Shown here one piece after another: positions 44,895-55,120 of a stretch of DNA of 64,000 nt. Below the pieces are notes generated by a model. That model was given only the letters and a program-made list of their open reading frames with translations, was not told the origin of the DNA and did not search any database. The first letter of the stretch is position 1, and each line of letters starts with the position of its first letter. This DNA comes from Neobacillus sp. OS1-2 (GTDB lineage: Bacteria; Bacillota; Bacilli; Bacillales; Cytobacillaceae), in assembly GCF_030915505.1 (NCBI RefSeq), contig NZ_CP133265.1, positions 310,001 through 374,000 of the forward strand. Reading direction: 5' to 3'. Made by a program: the position numbers and the translations under genes.

Positions 44895-45407
44895 TTAATC
44901 AATTGCACCATTTTCTTGCGCTAACTTCTCAAACGACTTTTTTGATGAAATAACTAAAATTTTCGTCCCTAATGGGATTAATGGAAAGAGTGAAGAGATC
45001 ACTTCATTTTGGCTGCGAATACATCCCTGTGAGACATATTTGCCAATCGAGGCAGGCTGATTTGTCCCGTGAACCCCATAGGTTCTGCCATCAGTTCCCC
45101 TGGCATCAAAGCCAATCCACCTAGCTCCTAACGGGTTCTTTGGGTCTCCTCCGCGAATATTTCCTTTACGAAAATAGGGATCTTTGGCTTTTACGGTAAT
45201 CGTAAAGAGTCCTTCTGGAGTTAATTCTTGCGTTTTACCTGTACCGACACTCACAACAGTTTGAACTTTATTATCATTAATAAAGGCTAGCTCATTTTTC
45301 GTTTTGTTAATGATGACAAACGGATCACCAGGCATCGGGTTTGCCCCTAACGGCCAAAGCGGTGAAATAAAAAAAGAAATTAGGATCGGCGATAGAAGTT
45401 TTATCAA
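44895..45407 (-). CDS. Secreted L,D-transpeptidase (YkuD domain)
   Basis: The 170-residue product has an N-terminal signal or anchor helix (residues 1-22) and a YkuD domain. The catalytic triad is visible as His in Y-G-V-H-G-T (His113), Ser126 and Cys129 in S-Q-G-C-I-R. The upstream D-P-F-V-I-I-N-K-T-K-N strand begins the domain. It would make 3-3 cross-links in peptidoglycan or attach surface proteins; no LysM domain is present. The TTG at 45405-45407 is preferred as GAGGTGG lies eight bases before it; a GTG four codons up overlaps that site. Confidence 0.88.
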   Translation of the reverse strand: MIKLLSPILISFFISPLWPLGANPMPGDPFVIINKTKNELAFINDNKVQTVVSVGTGKTQELTPEGLFTITVKAKDPYFRKGNIRGGDPKNPLGARWIGFDARGTDGRTYGVHGTNQPASIGKYVSQGCIRSQNEVISSLFPLIPLGTKILVISSKKSFEKLAQENGAID

Positions 45408-45474
45408 TGGAGCCACCACCTCTTTTTTTCCATAGTTTGCATCATTTAACAGGTATTATTCGCTTCTGTTAAAG

Positions 45475-45503
45475 AAAAAAAGATGATCATAAAGACCATC
45501 TTT
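45475..45503 (-). terminator. Terminator of artPQR
   Basis: On the minus strand AAAGATGGTC / GATCATCTTT, with a short loop and one wobble pair, is followed by T7. Confidence 0.75.
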
Positions 45504-45516
45504 CTGCAGAACATTA

Positions 45517-46239
45517 TTAAAGCATTTTTTGCAAGAAATCTTGGGCACGTTGGCTTTTAGGACTAGCAAAGAATTCACTTGGCGGTGCATCTTCAACAAG
45601 CACCCCGCCATCAAGAAATAAGACTCTGTCAGCCACTTCTCTCGCAAAGCCCATTTCATGCGTGACAATAGCCATTGTCATTCCTGTATGGGCAAGTGAT
45701 TTCATTACTTCCAAAACCTCTTTAACCATTTCTGGATCAAGTGCAGAGGTAGGTTCATCGAAAAGCATAACCTCAGGCTCCATCGCTAATGCCCGGGCAA
45801 TGGCCACCCGCTGCTTTTGCCCACCGGACAATCTTGTTGGATATTCATTAGCTTTTTCCGATAATCCTACTTGTTTTAATAATTCAACGGCAACTTTTTC
45901 AGCTTGATCCCTCGACAATCCTTTTACCTTCATAGGTGCATAGGTTAGATTCTGCAGGACCGTCTTGTGAGGGAACAAATGAAAGTGTTGAAAAACCATA
46001 CCAACATTCTGTCTCACGTGAAGGATATTAGTTTTTTTATCGGTTACCTCTTTATCGTCAATCCAAATTTCTCCATTGGTAGGTTCCTCCAGCAGGTTTA
46101 AACAACGTAGGAAAGTCGATTTCCCTGAACCTGATGGGCCAATGATCGCTACAACCTCTCCCGCTTTAATAGTAGTGGAAATCCCCTTTAATACTTCAAG
46201 ACTGCCATAACTTTTATACAAGTTCTCAATCTTAATCAC
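45517..46239 (-). CDS. artR: Amino-acid ABC transporter ATP-binding protein (arginine type)
   Basis: The 240-residue ATPase has Walker [10 protein letters not shown], the polar-amino-acid uptake Q-loop region V-F-Q-H-F-H-L-F, the signature L-S-G-G-Q-K-Q-R and Walker B V-M-L-F-D-E-P. It starts with GTG, overlapping the permease gene by eight bases. It powers the importer formed with ArtQ and ArtP; B. subtilis YqiZ is the counterpart. Specificity for arginine is inferred from gene order and the ARG-box-like sites upstream. Confidence 0.93.
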   Translation of the reverse strand: MIKIENLYKSYGSLEVLKGISTTIKAGEVVAIIGPSGSGKSTFLRCLNLLEEPTNGEIWIDDKEVTDKKTNILHVRQNVGMVFQHFHLFPHKTVLQNLTYAPMKVKGLSRDQAEKVAVELLKQVGLSEKANEYPTRLSGGQKQRVAIARALAMEPEVMLFDEPTSALDPEMVKEVLEVMKSLAHTGMTMAIVTHEMGFAREVADRVLFLDGGVLVEDAPPSEFFASPKSQRAQDFLQKML

Positions 46240-46891
46240 TGCGTCTCATTCTCCTCTCAAGCGCTTTTCCTAAGAAGGTCAAAGTAATAACCATTAAATA
46301 ATAGATTAACCCGGCTATTAGTAATGGTTCAAAAAAGGAGTAATTTTCAGCGCCAACTTGATAAGAGCGGCGCATAATATCCATAACCCCAATGGTTGTG
46401 ACAATGGCAGATTCTTTCGTTAATGAAATAAATTCATTCATTAAGGCGGGAAGAATGTTTTTTAGTGCCTGCGGAAGGATAATATCCCACATCATTTTTC
46501 CGTATGGTACCCCTAAGGCCATCGCCGCTTCCTGCTGTCCCTTATCAACGGCAAGTATACCAGCGCGAATAATTTCCGAGATATACGCCCCAGAATTTAG
46601 TGCGAACGATAATATTGCTGCTGTATATGGTTCGATTTGATAGCCAATCACCTGTGGTGAACCATAATAAATCAACATTAATTGCAAAACAAGCGGTGTT
46701 CCGCGAAAAATAGACGTATACACATCTGCAAACCAATTAAGAATTCTTATCGAGCTAATTTTAAATAATGATAAAATAATTCCAAGCACAAACCCCAATA
46801 CCCCTGCTAGTACCACGATTTGAAGGGTAACCAGGATACCTTTTAAAATATATGGCATGGAGGGAATGAATTGAGTAAAATCTAAGTTCAT
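46232..46891 (-). CDS. artQ: Amino-acid ABC transporter permease (arginine type)
   Basis: The 219-residue membrane protein has about five helices and the HisM/ArtQ family EAA loop ([16 protein letters not shown] near residues 140-155) that contacts the ATPase. A homodimer with ArtR is expected. B. subtilis YqiY is the counterpart. The gene lies between artP and artR and overlaps artR. Confidence 0.93.
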   Translation of the reverse strand: MNLDFTQFIPSMPYILKGILVTLQIVVLAGVLGFVLGIILSLFKISSIRILNWFADVYTSIFRGTPLVLQLMLIYYGSPQVIGYQIEPYTAAILSFALNSGAYISEIIRAGILAVDKGQQEAAMALGVPYGKMMWDIILPQALKNILPALMNEFISLTKESAIVTTIGVMDIMRRSYQVGAENYSFFEPLLIAGLIYYLMVITLTFLGKALERRMRRSD

Positions 46892-46959
46892 TCATCGTCC
46901 GTCCTCTCTATCAAAAATGGAGAGACGTTCAGAATCGAACGTCTCTAGTACACCTAGAC

Positions 46960-47742
46960 CTATTGTTCCCCACCGAACCACTTGACAACCAACTTTTGCA
47001 GTTCACCGTTTTCCTTCATTTTCTTTAACTCGTTGTTAAACTTTGCTGTTAAATCACTATTTTTTGGGAAAGCAATCGCTGAGCCCGCTTCTTCTGGGTC
47101 ATCACTAATCGTAAAACCTTTAAATTCTTTTTCTTTTTCAAAATAACCCTTGGCAACAGTATCCTCAATGATAGCAGCATCAAAGCGGCCTGATTTAATT
47201 TCTTGGATTAGGTCTGGAATACGGTTGCGGTTTTCTATTTTAATAGGAACCTGTTTATTAATTTCCTCAGCCTTTCCTTCTTGAATGGAACCAAGCTGTA
47301 CACCAACTGTTTTACCTTTTAAATCTTCTACCGATTCAATCCCGCTGTCCTTTTTAGAAACAATTAAGTGCTGGGCTGTATAATAGATATCACTGAAGTC
47401 AACGTTTTTCTTTCTTTTCTCCGTAGGTGTCATACCTGCTAATACAAAATCAGCTTGTCCTGATTTAAGTGATTGAACTAAACCGCCAAAATCCATATCC
47501 TTTACCTTTACTTCGTAGCCAAGATTTTTCGAAATTGCTTTAGCCAAATCCACATCAAAACCAATAATTTCATCGCTTTTTCCTGTTTCCACATATTCAA
47601 ATGGCGGATAGTCAGCAGACGTTGCCATCACTAATACCTTCTTTTCCCCGCTTTTCTTGCTAGCTTTTTCACTTGTACCACAAGCAGCAAGTAAACCTAC
47701 AGTCATCATCATTATTAATAATAAAATAAGTGCCTTCTTCAT
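46960..47742 (-). CDS. artP: Amino-acid ABC transporter substrate-binding lipoprotein
   Basis: The 260-residue product has a lipoprotein signal peptide with lipobox L-A-A-C (Cys21), then a family 3 solute-binding domain. The family block G-F-D-V-D-L-A-K-A-I is at about 62-71, and K-S-G-Q-A-D-F-V-L-A-G-M follows. It captures the amino acid outside the membrane for ArtQR. Two ARG-box-like sequences lie about 90-140 bases upstream. The counterpart is YqiX. Confidence 0.93.
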   Translation of the reverse strand: MKKALILLLIMMMTVGLLAACGTSEKASKKSGEKKVLVMATSADYPPFEYVETGKSDEIIGFDVDLAKAISKNLGYEVKVKDMDFGGLVQSLKSGQADFVLAGMTPTEKRKKNVDFSDIYYTAQHLIVSKKDSGIESVEDLKGKTVGVQLGSIQEGKAEEINKQVPIKIENRNRIPDLIQEIKSGRFDAAIIEDTVAKGYFEKEKEFKGFTISDDPEEAGSAIAFPKNSDLTAKFNNELKKMKENGELQKLVVKWFGGEQ

Positions 47743-47827
47743 TTGTTTTCCCCCTATAACTTATCTGAAAATTGAAATATTACCCTATTCCTTAAATAGT
47801 CCAATTTTCAAGAATAATAGAATGTTG

Positions 47828-47881
47828 GATTAATAATTATTCATTGTAATGAATTTTAACACAAACTAATAATTATGCAAA
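47828..47881. promoter_or_regulatory. Two ARG-box-like (AhrC) sites upstream of artP
   Basis: The 18-mers at 47828-47845 and 47864-47881 each match the ARG box TNTGNATWWWWATNCANA at about 15 of 18 positions, with centres 36 bases apart. The region is AT-rich, so chance matches are possible. Confidence 0.4.
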
Positions 47882-47933
47882 TATATTTTTAAAGATTCAT
47901 TTAAATTTTTTTAAAGTAACTTTTTCCAAAAAA

Positions 47934-47966
47934 ATAGAGCCAATCTCCATTGGGAGATTGGCTCTT
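47934..47966 (-). terminator. Terminator of the brxB gene
   Basis: A perfect 13-base stem AGAGCCAATCTCC / GGAGATTGGCTCT with a four-base loop is followed on the minus strand by T7 after a short spacer. Confidence 0.85.
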
Positions 47967-47973
47967 TACTTCA

Positions 47974-48411
47974 TTAAAATTCTTCACAGTATTCATCAAA
48001 TTCCTTCTGCAGTTTGGAAACGACTGTCGCAGGATCAAAGCCTTCGATTTGATGTCTTTCCACCATGGAGCAAATCTTACCGTCCTTTAATAGGGCGAAA
48101 GAAGGTGAGGATGGCGGATAGCCTGTGAAATAGCTACGCGCCGTTTCCGTTGCTTCCTTATCCTGTCCAGCAAAAACGGTAACTAGATGATCAGGACGTT
48201 TATCATAATGGACGGCATGTGCTGCTGCGGGTCTTGCCACACCACCGGCACAACCGCAAACAGAATTGATCATAACTAAAGTCGTTCCTTTTTGCGACAA
48301 TGCCTCTTCTACGTCAGTAGGTGTTTTCAGTTCTTTATATCCAGCTGATGCAATTTCCTGACGTGCCTGGTTTACCACATCATTCATGAAAAAATTAAAA
48401 TCCATGCTCAT
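47974..48411 (-). CDS. brxB: Bacilliredoxin BrxB (YqiW)
   Basis: BrxB removes bacillithiol from S-bacillithiolated proteins after oxidative stress. The 145-residue product has the thioredoxin-like fold with the C-G-C active site in N-S-V-C-G-C-A-G-G, and the partner block [12 protein letters not shown]. The ATG at 48409-48411 follows AAGGAGTG; length equals the B. subtilis protein. It has its own terminator and lies between meaB and artP. Confidence 0.94.
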   Translation of the reverse strand: MSMDFNFFMNDVVNQARQEIASAGYKELKTPTDVEEALSQKGTTLVMINSVCGCAGGVARPAAAHAVHYDKRPDHLVTVFAGQDKEATETARSYFTGYPPSSPSFALLKDGKICSMVERHQIEGFDPATVVSKLQKEFDEYCEEF

Positions 48412-48491
48412 GAAAAACACTCCTTTATGTTATGTAATGTATATAACTATATAAGTACATCATAACAGTAAAAATGCATTTTTTCCAATCT

Positions 48492-48514
48492 AAAAAAACT
48501 GCCGAAACCGGCAG
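48492..48514 (-). terminator. Terminator after meaB
   Basis: The stem CTGCCG / CGGCAG with a four-base loop is followed by T7 on the minus strand, next to the meaB stop. Confidence 0.8.
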
Positions 48515-48515
48515 C

Positions 48516-49634
48516 TCATTCGTTTAAAAAAGTATGGAATAATGTTTCTACAGCAATCGCCACTGTGGTTTCACCCGCAATAACCTCATTTTCTAATTTT
48601 GGCAGTTCCTGTTTAACACCCTCATGATGGTAAAAATAAAATTGGAGCTGGTCGGTAATCATGGAATAAAGCCATTCTCGCGACTGGGACTTCCTTCTAT
48701 TTTCAAATACCCCTGATCTTTTCCCCGTTTGTTCGAACGATTGAATAACATCCCAGATCCCACTGATTCCTTCATGCGTTATGGAGGAACAGGTATATGC
48801 CTTTGTTGCCCAGCCTTTTGTTGCAGGCTGCAAAAAATGGAGGATTCGGTTATACTCTTTTCTAGTTTGCTCTGCTTTTGGCTTATTCTCACCATCTGCT
48901 TTATGAACAAGGATGGAATCAGCTAATTCCATAATCCCTTTTTTCATCCCCTGGAGCTCATCACCGGCTCCCGTCAGTACAAGAAGCATGAAAAAATCCA
49001 CCATATCGCGAATAATGACCTCACTTTGTCCAACACCAACCGTTTCGATTAGAATCACATCAAAACCGGCAGCCTCACAAAGTAACATCGCTTCCCTCGT
49101 TTTTCGATGAACCCCACCCAGTTTTCCCGCTGTTGGAGAAGGGCGGATAAAGGCCCTCGGATTTCTAGACAAGTGTTCCATCCTTGTTTTGTCCCCCAGG
49201 ATACTACCGCCGCTAATACTGGAGCTTGGATCAATGGCTAACACGGCTACATTGTGGCCCAAGCCGCAGAGGTAAGTTCCAAACGCTTCAATAAAGGTGC
49301 TTTTGCCGGCACCGGGCACACCGGTGATACCAATCCGTATCGACTTCCCGCTATGGCGGTGGAGCTTTTGCAGCAGCTGCTGCGCCTTCTTGAAATGCTG
49401 CCCGGCATTGCTCTCCACTAGGGTAATCGCCCTTGCCAGAATTCCCCTATCTCCTTTTATGATTCCTTCATAGAGCTCATCAACTGTGGGCTCAGAGGAA
49501 CTGCGTTTTTGAAAACGGATATTTTTTTGAATGGCTGCCGTTTGACCCTCGATCTCCTGTCCCTTTCTTACAACGCTAGAACAGCTTCCTGGGTTATTTG
49601 GGTCACTCCATTCCGGTTTATGATCCGTGCCCAT
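48516..49634 (-). CDS. meaB: Methylmalonyl-CoA mutase-associated GTPase MeaB
   Basis: MeaB is a G3E-family GTPase that guards the mutase and gates cobalamin loading. The 372-residue product has Walker A G-V-P-G-A-G-K-S-T, the D-P-S-S-S-I-S-G-G-S-I-L-G-D-K-T-R-M switch block, I-E-T-V-G-V-G-Q-S-E and a base-specificity motif that reads H-K-A-D rather than the usual N-K-x-D. An N-terminal extension of about 45 Ser/Gln-rich residues precedes the domain. The ATG follows the mutB stop without a gap, so the genes are coupled. Confidence 0.92.
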   Translation of the reverse strand: MGTDHKPEWSDPNNPGSCSSVVRKGQEIEGQTAAIQKNIRFQKRSSSEPTVDELYEGIIKGDRGILARAITLVESNAGQHFKKAQQLLQKLHRHSGKSIRIGITGVPGAGKSTFIEAFGTYLCGLGHNVAVLAIDPSSSISGGSILGDKTRMEHLSRNPRAFIRPSPTAGKLGGVHRKTREAMLLCEAAGFDVILIETVGVGQSEVIIRDMVDFFMLLVLTGAGDELQGMKKGIMELADSILVHKADGENKPKAEQTRKEYNRILHFLQPATKGWATKAYTCSSITHEGISGIWDVIQSFEQTGKRSGVFENRRKSQSREWLYSMITDQLQFYFYHHEGVKQELPKLENEVIAGETTVAIAVETLFHTFLNE

Positions 49635-51833
49635 TTATTGTGCCACTTCCTCATAACCAAGTTGCTTATAAATCTCCTTGATTACTTTTTGTGCAGACAC
49701 TGGGATAATCGTTCCCGGACCAAATATGGCCGAGGCTCCATGTTCATACAAAAATTGATAATCTTGAGCCGGTATAACACCACCGATGACAACTAAAATA
49801 TCTTCTCGTCCTAATTTTTTCAATTCATTCACGAGCTGCGGTAATAACGTTTTATGTCCTGCCGCAAGCGAACTGAACCCAATAACATGGACATCATTCT
49901 CAACAGCCTGCCTCGCCGTTTCTTCGGGTGTCTGGAATAACGGGCCGATATCCACATCGAACCCAAGATCAGCGAATGCTGTGGCAATAACCTTTGCCCC
50001 GCGATCATGACCGTCCTGCCCCATTTTGGCAATGAGGATCCGTGGTCGTCTTCCTTCATTCTCAAGAAATTCATCGGTCATTCTTTTCACTTCTTCTATC
50101 TCTTCTTCATTGCTAAAGGCGGTACTATATACACCGCTAATCGAACGGATTACCGCTTTATGTCTGCTGGCAACACGCTCTATTGCATCAGAAATTTCTC
50201 CTAACGTTGCTCTTACTCTTGCCGCTTGAACCGCAAGACCTAACAAATTGTCTTCCCCTGTTTCTGCTGCTTTTGTTAATGCGCTAAGTGCTTCGCCAAC
50301 TTTTTGGTCATCGCGGCCGGACTTTAATTCGTTTAATTTTTCAATTTGTTTTAATCGGACAGCGGTATTATCAATATCCAAAATATCAATGGCCTCTTCT
50401 TTTTCAAGACGATAACGATTGACGCCAATGATTGTTTCTTTCCCGGAGTCAATTTGTGCCTGCCTCCTTGCAGCAGCCTCCTCTATCCTCATTTTCGGCA
50501 GTCCTGTTTCAATTGCCTTCGCCATACCCCCAAGGCCTTCAATCTCTTCAATATGCGTCCATGCTCTTTGGACTAATTCATCCGTTAGCTTTTCTACATA
50601 ATAAGAGCCCGCCCATGGGTCAATCACGTTGGTAATACCCGTTTCTTCTTGTAAAAACAATTGCGTGTTACGCGCGATTCGGGCCGAAAAATCGGTTGGC
50701 AGGGCGATCGCTTCATCTAATGCATTAGTGTGCAGGGATTGTGTATGACCCATTGCTGCTGCATGTGCCTCAATGAGTGTTCTTGTGACATTATTAAATG
50801 GGTCCTGTTCCGTCAAGCTCCAGCCGGATGTTTGCGAATGTGTTCGCAATGCCAATGACTTTTCATTCTTAGGATTGAATGATTTCATCATTTTTGCCCA
50901 AATCAAGCGTCCCGCACGCATTTTAGCAACCTCCATGAAGTAATTCATCCCGATTGCCCAGAAAAACGATAGCCTTGGAGCAAATGAATCAATTTCTATT
51001 CCCGCTTTTAGGCCAGTTCTTACATATTCCAACCCATCAGCTAAAGTATAAGCCAATTCAATATCTGCAGGTGCACCGGCCTCCTGCATATGATAGCCGG
51101 AAATACTGATACTATTAAACTTTGGCATGTATTTGGAAGTGTATTCAAAGATATCGGCAATAATTTTCATCGACATCTCCGGTGGGTAAATATACGTATT
51201 CCGCACCATATATTCTTTTAAAATATCATTTTGGATGGTGCCTGATAATTTCTCTTGACTTACCCCTTGTTCCTCCGCCGTCACGATGAAGAATGCTAAG
51301 ATTGGTAATACAGCACCGTTCATTGTCATCGAAACGGACATTTGATCAAGTGGGATCCCATCAAATAGTGTTTTCATATCAAGGACTGAGTCGATTGCAA
51401 CTCCCGCTTTCCCCACATCCCCAACCACTCTTGAATGGTCTGAGTCATAGCCGCGATGTGTAGCTAAATCAAAGGCGACCGATAATCCTTTTTGCCCCAT
51501 GGCCAGATTGCGGCGGTAAAAAGCATTACTTTCTTCAGCAGTTGAAAATCCTGCATACTGCCTTACCGTCCATGGACGGTTTACATACATGGTTGGATAT
51601 GGCCCTCGTGTATATGGAGGGAGTCCTGGAAGGTTTTCAAGATGCTCTAGCTCATCCCGATCTTCTTTTGTATAAAGCGGTTTTAATGTGATTTGCTCAT
51701 TTGTTTCAAACAGTAAGTCATCAATAGTCGTTACAATTTCCTGTTTAACTTTTTCCTGCCATTCTTCCTTAGTAATAAATTTCTGCTCATCAAACAATGA
51801 ACTATTTTGAAAATCAGGCTTTTGTCTTTTCAA
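49635..51833 (-). CDS. mutB: Methylmalonyl-CoA mutase large subunit (B12-binding)
   Basis: The catalytic subunit isomerises (R)-methylmalonyl-CoA to succinyl-CoA. The 732-residue product has the TIM-barrel substrate domain (residues about 30-560, with [11 protein letters not shown] and H-T-N-A-L-D-E-A). A C-terminal cobalamin domain carries the lower-ligand motif D-G-H-D-R-G at about residue 610, with later V-V-I-G-G-V and a G-P-G-T block. It starts with TTG after a perfect GGAGGTGA. That start overlaps the end of mutA by 20 bases. Confidence 0.95.
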   Translation of the reverse strand: MKRQKPDFQNSSLFDEQKFITKEEWQEKVKQEIVTTIDDLLFETNEQITLKPLYTKEDRDELEHLENLPGLPPYTRGPYPTMYVNRPWTVRQYAGFSTAEESNAFYRRNLAMGQKGLSVAFDLATHRGYDSDHSRVVGDVGKAGVAIDSVLDMKTLFDGIPLDQMSVSMTMNGAVLPILAFFIVTAEEQGVSQEKLSGTIQNDILKEYMVRNTYIYPPEMSMKIIADIFEYTSKYMPKFNSISISGYHMQEAGAPADIELAYTLADGLEYVRTGLKAGIEIDSFAPRLSFFWAIGMNYFMEVAKMRAGRLIWAKMMKSFNPKNEKSLALRTHSQTSGWSLTEQDPFNNVTRTLIEAHAAAMGHTQSLHTNALDEAIALPTDFSARIARNTQLFLQEETGITNVIDPWAGSYYVEKLTDELVQRAWTHIEEIEGLGGMAKAIETGLPKMRIEEAAARRQAQIDSGKETIIGVNRYRLEKEEAIDILDIDNTAVRLKQIEKLNELKSGRDDQKVGEALSALTKAAETGEDNLLGLAVQAARVRATLGEISDAIERVASRHKAVIRSISGVYSTAFSNEEEIEEVKRMTDEFLENEGRRPRILIAKMGQDGHDRGAKVIATAFADLGFDVDIGPLFQTPEETARQAVENDVHVIGFSSLAAGHKTLLPQLVNELKKLGREDILVVIGGVIPAQDYQFLYEHGASAIFGPGTIIPVSAQKVIKEIYKQLGYEEVAQ

Positions 51834-53679
51834 TGGTGTTCACCTCCATGTCAGCTAAAAGGGTGGAAATGGCTTCATAGCAGTTACTTTTTAAATGAAT
51901 AAACTGTTTAATACCCTCGTTCATCCACCTGGCTTGATTTTCTTTTTCAGGGAGCCCCGCTAAGTAAAAAGTTCGCTCAGGCAATTCTGCCTTCAAGCCC
52001 ATTAAAATTTCATGACCCAAGGATTCATATTGGTCATTCGTACCACATAGACAAAAGTATTTAACGGGTTGTTGTGTAACAAATTGTCTAGCATCTTCTA
52101 CCGTTAAAATAGGGCGGCCTTCTACAGAGTTGATGCCACCGGAAGCAAAAAATCCCTTCATAAAATCGAGTCTTGACTTATATTGTTTTAATTCTCCTAG
52201 ACAAATCATGCCGACAGTCGGTACAGATCCAAATTTCCCTTCAAGATACTTCGCTTTACTGCGCAATTCCTCAAATGGTTCGGCCAATCTCTTAGATGTG
52301 ACAGCTTCGATTCTTACTCCACCTGCAAAACGAGATTGTTCCCTCGAAAGTGGTCTGCTGGGTACTGTTTCATCTAAATTCGCATAAACATTTGTGCCAA
52401 CAATACTTTGCTTCCTTGTCTGAATATCAAGATTCCTTCTTTCATAGACAGAGGTAATTTCATGCTGCAGCCAATTCGTTTTTAATACTTCAAGGATGCC
52501 GCCACTGGCTTCGATTTGTTGAAAGAAGGACCACGCCTTTTCTGCTAATAGGTTTGTTAATTCTTCCACATACCAGGAACCACCTGCAGGGTCAATCACT
52601 TTTTTCAGATGTGCTTCCTCTTTTAAAAGAAGTTGGACATTTCTAGCAATCCTTTCTGAAAAGGGTGTTGCGCCACTGTGTTCATCGAAAGGACTTACAT
52701 GTAAATATTGAACACCACCAATGACAGCCGCAAATGCTTCATTCCCTGCTCGAAGTAAATTTACATGTGGGTCATGTACAGTTTTAGTGGAAGAAGATGT
52801 TTCTGCAGCAATCATCATTCCGCGAGACTTTTCATTTACACTGTATAGTTGGGTGATTCGATTCCACAGAACACGTGCTGCCCTCAGTTTAGCAATCTCC
52901 ATGAAAAAGTTTCCGCCAATCGCAAATTGAAAGACCATTTTACCGAGGATTTCTTCTAGTTCCATTCCTTTTTCCTGAAGCTTTTCGAGATAATATACCC
53001 CTTCTGCTAAAGAAATACCGAGCTCTTGAACCCCATTCGCCCCGCCATTATGATATGGCACCGTGTCGATTAAGATCGTACGTAAATTAGGAAATAATAT
53101 ACTCGATTGTTGGATATTTTCAAGCCAATCCTTGAGAAATTCTTCTGAAATAAGACCATCCTCTGCAAATAGTGCAACCGGATCAGCACCGATATATCCG
53201 CGGATTTGGTCTTGTCCATCCAAATTAGTTACTTGTTTATGAAAAGCCGATTGTAAATCTTTGGCGTTGATAGCAAATGGGTATTGGACATTGAAATTCC
53301 CCAAAATGTTGACAAGGCTTTCTTCTCTTTCAAATAGTGCCTCTTTAACTTCAAATGAAATAGCAGATTGTCCTTTTTCAAACGATTGATGGAGTTTCAC
53401 TTGCAACTCTTCAGGCGTTTGATAGGAAATGCGCTGTGCGGCTTTCCATTCATTTGTCCTATATCCAAGCGGGTAAATCCCTCTTCTAAAATCCGAAGCA
53501 CCTGGAAATTCCGAGATTGGCTGCTCATCTGTCTTGGAATAAAGCGGTTTCAAAACTATATTTTCATATGTAGTAGTTTCTAAGGATTTAACTGTTTTTC
53601 CTTTTAGAGATGACTCCGCTTTCTCCTTCCATTCATCCAATGTTTTAATAACAAATGCCTGACTTTTTATTTTCCCCAA
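51814..53679 (-). CDS. mutA: Methylmalonyl-CoA mutase small subunit
   Basis: The 621-residue subunit is related to MutB along its whole length but is non-catalytic. Its C-terminal domain (about 480-621, with [10 protein letters not shown] and Y-F-C-L-C-G-T) lacks the D-x-H-x-x-G cobalamin ligand, as is normal for the small chain. It pairs with MutB. The TTG at 53677-53679 is preferred because AAGGGAG lies nine bases before it; an earlier TTG touches that site. First gene of mutA-mutB-meaB, downstream of bkdB. Confidence 0.92.
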   Translation of the reverse strand: MGKIKSQAFVIKTLDEWKEKAESSLKGKTVKSLETTTYENIVLKPLYSKTDEQPISEFPGASDFRRGIYPLGYRTNEWKAAQRISYQTPEELQVKLHQSFEKGQSAISFEVKEALFEREESLVNILGNFNVQYPFAINAKDLQSAFHKQVTNLDGQDQIRGYIGADPVALFAEDGLISEEFLKDWLENIQQSSILFPNLRTILIDTVPYHNGGANGVQELGISLAEGVYYLEKLQEKGMELEEILGKMVFQFAIGGNFFMEIAKLRAARVLWNRITQLYSVNEKSRGMMIAAETSSSTKTVHDPHVNLLRAGNEAFAAVIGGVQYLHVSPFDEHSGATPFSERIARNVQLLLKEEAHLKKVIDPAGGSWYVEELTNLLAEKAWSFFQQIEASGGILEVLKTNWLQHEITSVYERRNLDIQTRKQSIVGTNVYANLDETVPSRPLSREQSRFAGGVRIEAVTSKRLAEPFEELRSKAKYLEGKFGSVPTVGMICLGELKQYKSRLDFMKGFFASGGINSVEGRPILTVEDARQFVTQQPVKYFCLCGTNDQYESLGHEILMGLKAELPERTFYLAGLPEKENQARWMNEGIKQFIHLKSNCYEAISTLLADMEVNTIEKTKA

Positions 53680-53779
53680 TCTTCTCAACTCCCTTCCACT
53701 TGTTTAATTGAAATAAAATTCAATTAATTCTCCTACGTACTATTTTATGGTATTTACATAAGACTAGCAATACATTAAA

Positions 53780-53812
53780 CCAAACAACCGCTGCATCGGA
53801 TGCAGCGGTTAT
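53780..53812 (-). terminator. Terminator of the bkd operon
   Basis: A perfect 11-base stem AACCGCTGCAT / ATGCAGCGGTT with a three-base loop lies six bases after the bkdB stop. The T-run is interrupted. Confidence 0.7.
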
Positions 53813-53815
53813 TTC

Positions 53816-55105
53816 TTAATAAATTGACGTTGTAGATTTTGATGTATTTTCTAGAATTTCTTTCACACGCTGTAAGAATCGGCCGCTAACAAGTCCGTCC
53901 AGGACTCTGTGATCAAGTGACATACATAGGTTCACCATGTCACGGACCGCAATCATGCCATTGTTCATCACAACTGGGCGTTTGACAATGGATTCCACTT
54001 GGAGAATCGCAGCCTGTGGGTAATTGATGATTCCCATTGATTGAACAGAGCCAAACGAGCCTGTATTGTTTACCGTGAATGTTCCGCCCTGCATATCGTC
54101 AGACTTCAACTTTCCAGTTCTCACTTTCACAGCAAGCTCAGAAATTTCACGGGCAATCCCCTTTATCGTCTTTTCATCTGCATTCTTAATAACAGGAACA
54201 AAAAGCGCATCATCGGTTGCAACCGCTATTGAGATATTGATATCCTTCTTTTGAATAATCTTATCCCCGGCCCACATCGAATTAATCTGCGGGAATTCTT
54301 TTAAAGCTTGGGCAACTGCCTTCACAAAGAAAGCAAAGAAAGTTAGATTAAATCCTTCTTTTTTCTTGAATTCATCCTTAAGAGAGTTTCGATATTCCAC
54401 CAAATTGGTTGCATCGACTTCGACCATTGTCCAGGCATGTGGTGCTTCATGCTTGCTGCGCAGCATATTTGCAGCGATTGCTTTTCGAATGCCTGTTACA
54501 GGTATCTCAATATCGCCGGCTGCCAATGGAACATCTACCGCTGGGGCTGGGGTAGACACTGGCTTTCCTACATCTTGTTTAGCAGACGGTGCCGATGCTG
54601 GCTCCTTCTGCGCTTCAACCTTTTGAGAAGTAGTAGGAATATTTCCTGACTCGATTATTCTCAACAGGTCTTTTCTTGTAATTCGCCCGCCTGCACCGGT
54701 GCCTGACACCTGAGTTAAATCAATGCCATGTTCTTGTGAAATTTTCAGAACAGCAGGTGAATAACGGGCTTTGTTGCCTTGATCTACCTGGACTGCTACT
54801 TCAGCATCGCTGGACGTTTCCTTTTGTTCGCTTCCAGATGCTGACGGTTCCTCAGCAATACCGCCTTCAATCTCAATCGTACAAATAATCTCCCCAACGG
54901 CAAATGTATCGCCTTCGTCTGCAATTAGCTCTTTGATCACACCTGTAAAGGAGGATGGGACTTCCGCATTTACTTTATCTGTCATTACCTCTGCAAGGGG
55001 ATCATATTTATTGACTTTATCGCCGACAGATACTAACCATTTGCTAATCGTACCTTCGGTTACACTTTCCCCTAACTGAGGCATTTTAATTTGTTCCATT
55101 GCCAC
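53816..55105 (-). CDS. bkdB: Branched-chain 2-oxoacid dehydrogenase E2 (dihydrolipoyl transacylase)
   Basis: E2 core of the complex that oxidises 2-oxoacids from Leu, Ile and Val. The 429-residue product has one lipoyl domain with the lipoylated Lys44 in M-T-D-K-V-N-A. A linker follows, then an E3-binding domain (Y-S-P-A-V-L-K ... G-T-G-A-G-G-R-I-T), a second Ala/Pro linker and the catalytic domain with the C-terminal H-R-V-L-D-G motif. The GTG at 55103-55105 is chosen since AGGAGGT is nine bases upstream. Last gene of the bkd operon. Confidence 0.95.
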   Translation of the reverse strand: MAMEQIKMPQLGESVTEGTISKWLVSVGDKVNKYDPLAEVMTDKVNAEVPSSFTGVIKELIADEGDTFAVGEIICTIEIEGGIAEEPSASGSEQKETSSDAEVAVQVDQGNKARYSPAVLKISQEHGIDLTQVSGTGAGGRITRKDLLRIIESGNIPTTSQKVEAQKEPASAPSAKQDVGKPVSTPAPAVDVPLAAGDIEIPVTGIRKAIAANMLRSKHEAPHAWTMVEVDATNLVEYRNSLKDEFKKKEGFNLTFFAFFVKAVAQALKEFPQINSMWAGDKIIQKKDINISIAVATDDALFVPVIKNADEKTIKGIAREISELAVKVRTGKLKSDDMQGGTFTVNNTGSFGSVQSMGIINYPQAAILQVESIVKRPVVMNNGMIAVRDMVNLCMSLDHRVLDGLVSGRFLQRVKEILENTSKSTTSIY

Positions 55106-55120
55106 TATTTCCAAACCTCC

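Noticed and set aside
51814..53679. Degenerate or dying mutase subunit because the cobalamin motif is missing
   Set aside because: Lack of the D-x-H-x-x-G ligand is normal for the MutA small subunit, and the frame is intact.
54695..54720. GGTGCCTGACACC motif resembling the hairpin core at 10.97 kb
   Set aside because: It lies inside bkdB where it encodes the conserved Ser-Gly-Thr-Gly-Ala stretch of the E3-binding domain, and it has no paired arm.
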